Assembly: GCA_026415535.1 (NCBI GenBank)
Contig: JAOAGX010000161.1
Span: 1-5,487, forward strand
Direction of reading: 5' to 3'
Length of the DNA: 5,487 nucleotides
Source of the DNA: Armatimonadota bacterium
GTDB lineage: Bacteria; Armatimonadota; UBA5829
Shown piece after piece: positions 4,969 to 5,487 of this stretch. Position numbers and translations under genes: made by a program. The notes beneath the pieces were generated by a model, which made no database searches, was not told the origin of the DNA, and was given only the letters and a program-made list of their open reading frames with translations. Positions within the stretch are counted from its first letter, which is position 1. Each line of letters opens with the position of its first letter.

Positions 4969-5487
4969 CTAAGGCACAACGACCGGTGTCGGAGGTTGTG
5001 ACGGACCGAACGGCAAGCTGCCAGGGTCCGGTTGTAGGAATCCCCTATCGTTAAACACGTCAAAGTTGACAAACTCATAGTTGGCGTTGATTGCTGCGAG
5101 AATATCTGTCAGGGTCTGGTAGTTCGGCAGACCGAAATAGGAGGGCGGTACTCCACCGAGTACTGCGTTCGCAATGTTCCGCACCTCGCGCACCGTTTTA
5201 CCCTTAAATATGCTGCCTGTGAGTGTGAACTTTTCCAAGTCATAGCCCGGCGTTCTGGGCATTTGCCTGCGGTTGTTGTATGCGATGTTCATCTGCAGAG
5301 CGGCTAGCTCACCAGCTAGGGCTCCGCCGACTCCTGCAGGCAGCTTCCACGGATTGACGTAGCTCATATTCAGCTTACCGGACGGTCCGGTTTGAGGTAG
5401 AAAGGCGCACAGCCGTTTCAATCCAACGGAGGTTCCTTCCCAGCTCAAGGTGTTGCCCTGACCAATTATCATCCTATTGTTGTACGT
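4969..5487 (-). CDS. C-terminal part of a probable extracellular or surface protein
   Basis: The last 172 codons of a minus-strand gene that stays open to the right window edge. The ATG at 5472 is unlikely to be the true start: no Shine-Dalgarno precedes it, and the upstream codons (TYNNR) read on in frame. The visible part reads LCAFLPQTGPSGKLNMSY (26-43), AGVGGALAGELAALQMNIAY (51-70), GKTVREVRNIANAVLGG (96-112) and LTDILAAINANYEF (126-139). It resembles, from memory, an unnamed C-terminal module of large secreted proteins in environmental bacteria, in which the sequence FLPxGGTPG-xLxxxYxNP is followed by GxLxxQLLALxLNVDY and a GxTVxxVLxxANxxLGG segment. A proline-rich tail (QPDPGSLPFGPSQPPTPVVVP) ends the protein. 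Function is unknown; a role outside the cell is an inference from this resemblance, and no signal peptide can be seen because the N-terminus is missing. Confidence 0.6.
   Translation of the reverse strand, partial: TYNNRMIIGQGNTLSWEGTSVGLKRLCAFLPQTGPSGKLNMSYVNPWKLPAGVGGALAGELAALQMNIAYNNRRQMPRTPGYDLEKFTLTGSIFKGKTVREVRNIANAVLGGVPPSYFGLPNYQTLTDILAAINANYEFVNFDVFNDRGFLQPDPGSLPFGPSQPPTPVVVP

Noticed and set aside
5470..5472. ATG as the start of the right-hand minus-strand gene
   Set aside because: The frame remains open to the window edge, no ribosome binding site precedes it, and the protein module appears to need sequence further upstream.

Overview
The window carries five protein-coding genes and no RNA gene, insertion sequence or CRISPR array that I could recognise. 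Three genes are complete: a phosphotransferase of the aminoglycoside phosphotransferase (APH) fold, a large polytopic membrane protein resembling the DUF6785/DUF6784 families, and a WYL-domain transcriptional regulator. Two are cut by the window edges: the N-terminal part of a 1-phosphofructokinase-type sugar kinase on the left, and the C-terminal part of a probable cell-surface or extracellular protein on the right. Moderate GC, frequent non-ATG starts (TTG, GTG), a DUF6785-type membrane protein and a dispersed ATTCT...AGAAT intergenic repeat suggest an environmental bacterium, perhaps of the Armatimonadota, Planctomycetota, Verrucomicrobiota or Acidobacteriota. The assignment is an inference from gene content and remains uncertain.

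Layout: the sugar kinase (1-277, minus) starts at a TTG behind a good Shine-Dalgarno. Its own near-consensus promoter (TTGACA, 17 bp, TAGAAT) carries a 17-bp imperfect palindrome across the spacer and -35, a good operator candidate. The APH-fold kinase (468-1454, minus) lies upstream on the same strand, 190 bp away. A long intergenic region (1455-1940) with several short repeats and hairpins separates it from the divergent membrane-protein gene (1941-3938, plus). The regulator (3956-4942, plus) follows after 17 bp with a strong ribosome binding site, so the two probably form an operon. The last gene (4969-5487, minus) converges on the operon, and a perfect 13-bp-stem hairpin at 4921-4957 separates them.

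How the genes may work together: the membrane protein and the regulator are the most likely functional pair, an uncharacterised transporter-like protein with a ligand-sensing WYL repressor or activator encoded on the same message. The membrane-protein promoter (TTGACT, 18 bp, TATTAT) sits so close to the ATG at 1941 that the transcript may be leaderless. The sugar kinase may belong to a separate sugar-use unit continuing to the left. Nothing in the sequence ties the APH-fold kinase or the surface protein to the operon. I found no clear evidence of a wholly new system; the transporter-regulator pair and its control region are the parts most worth following.
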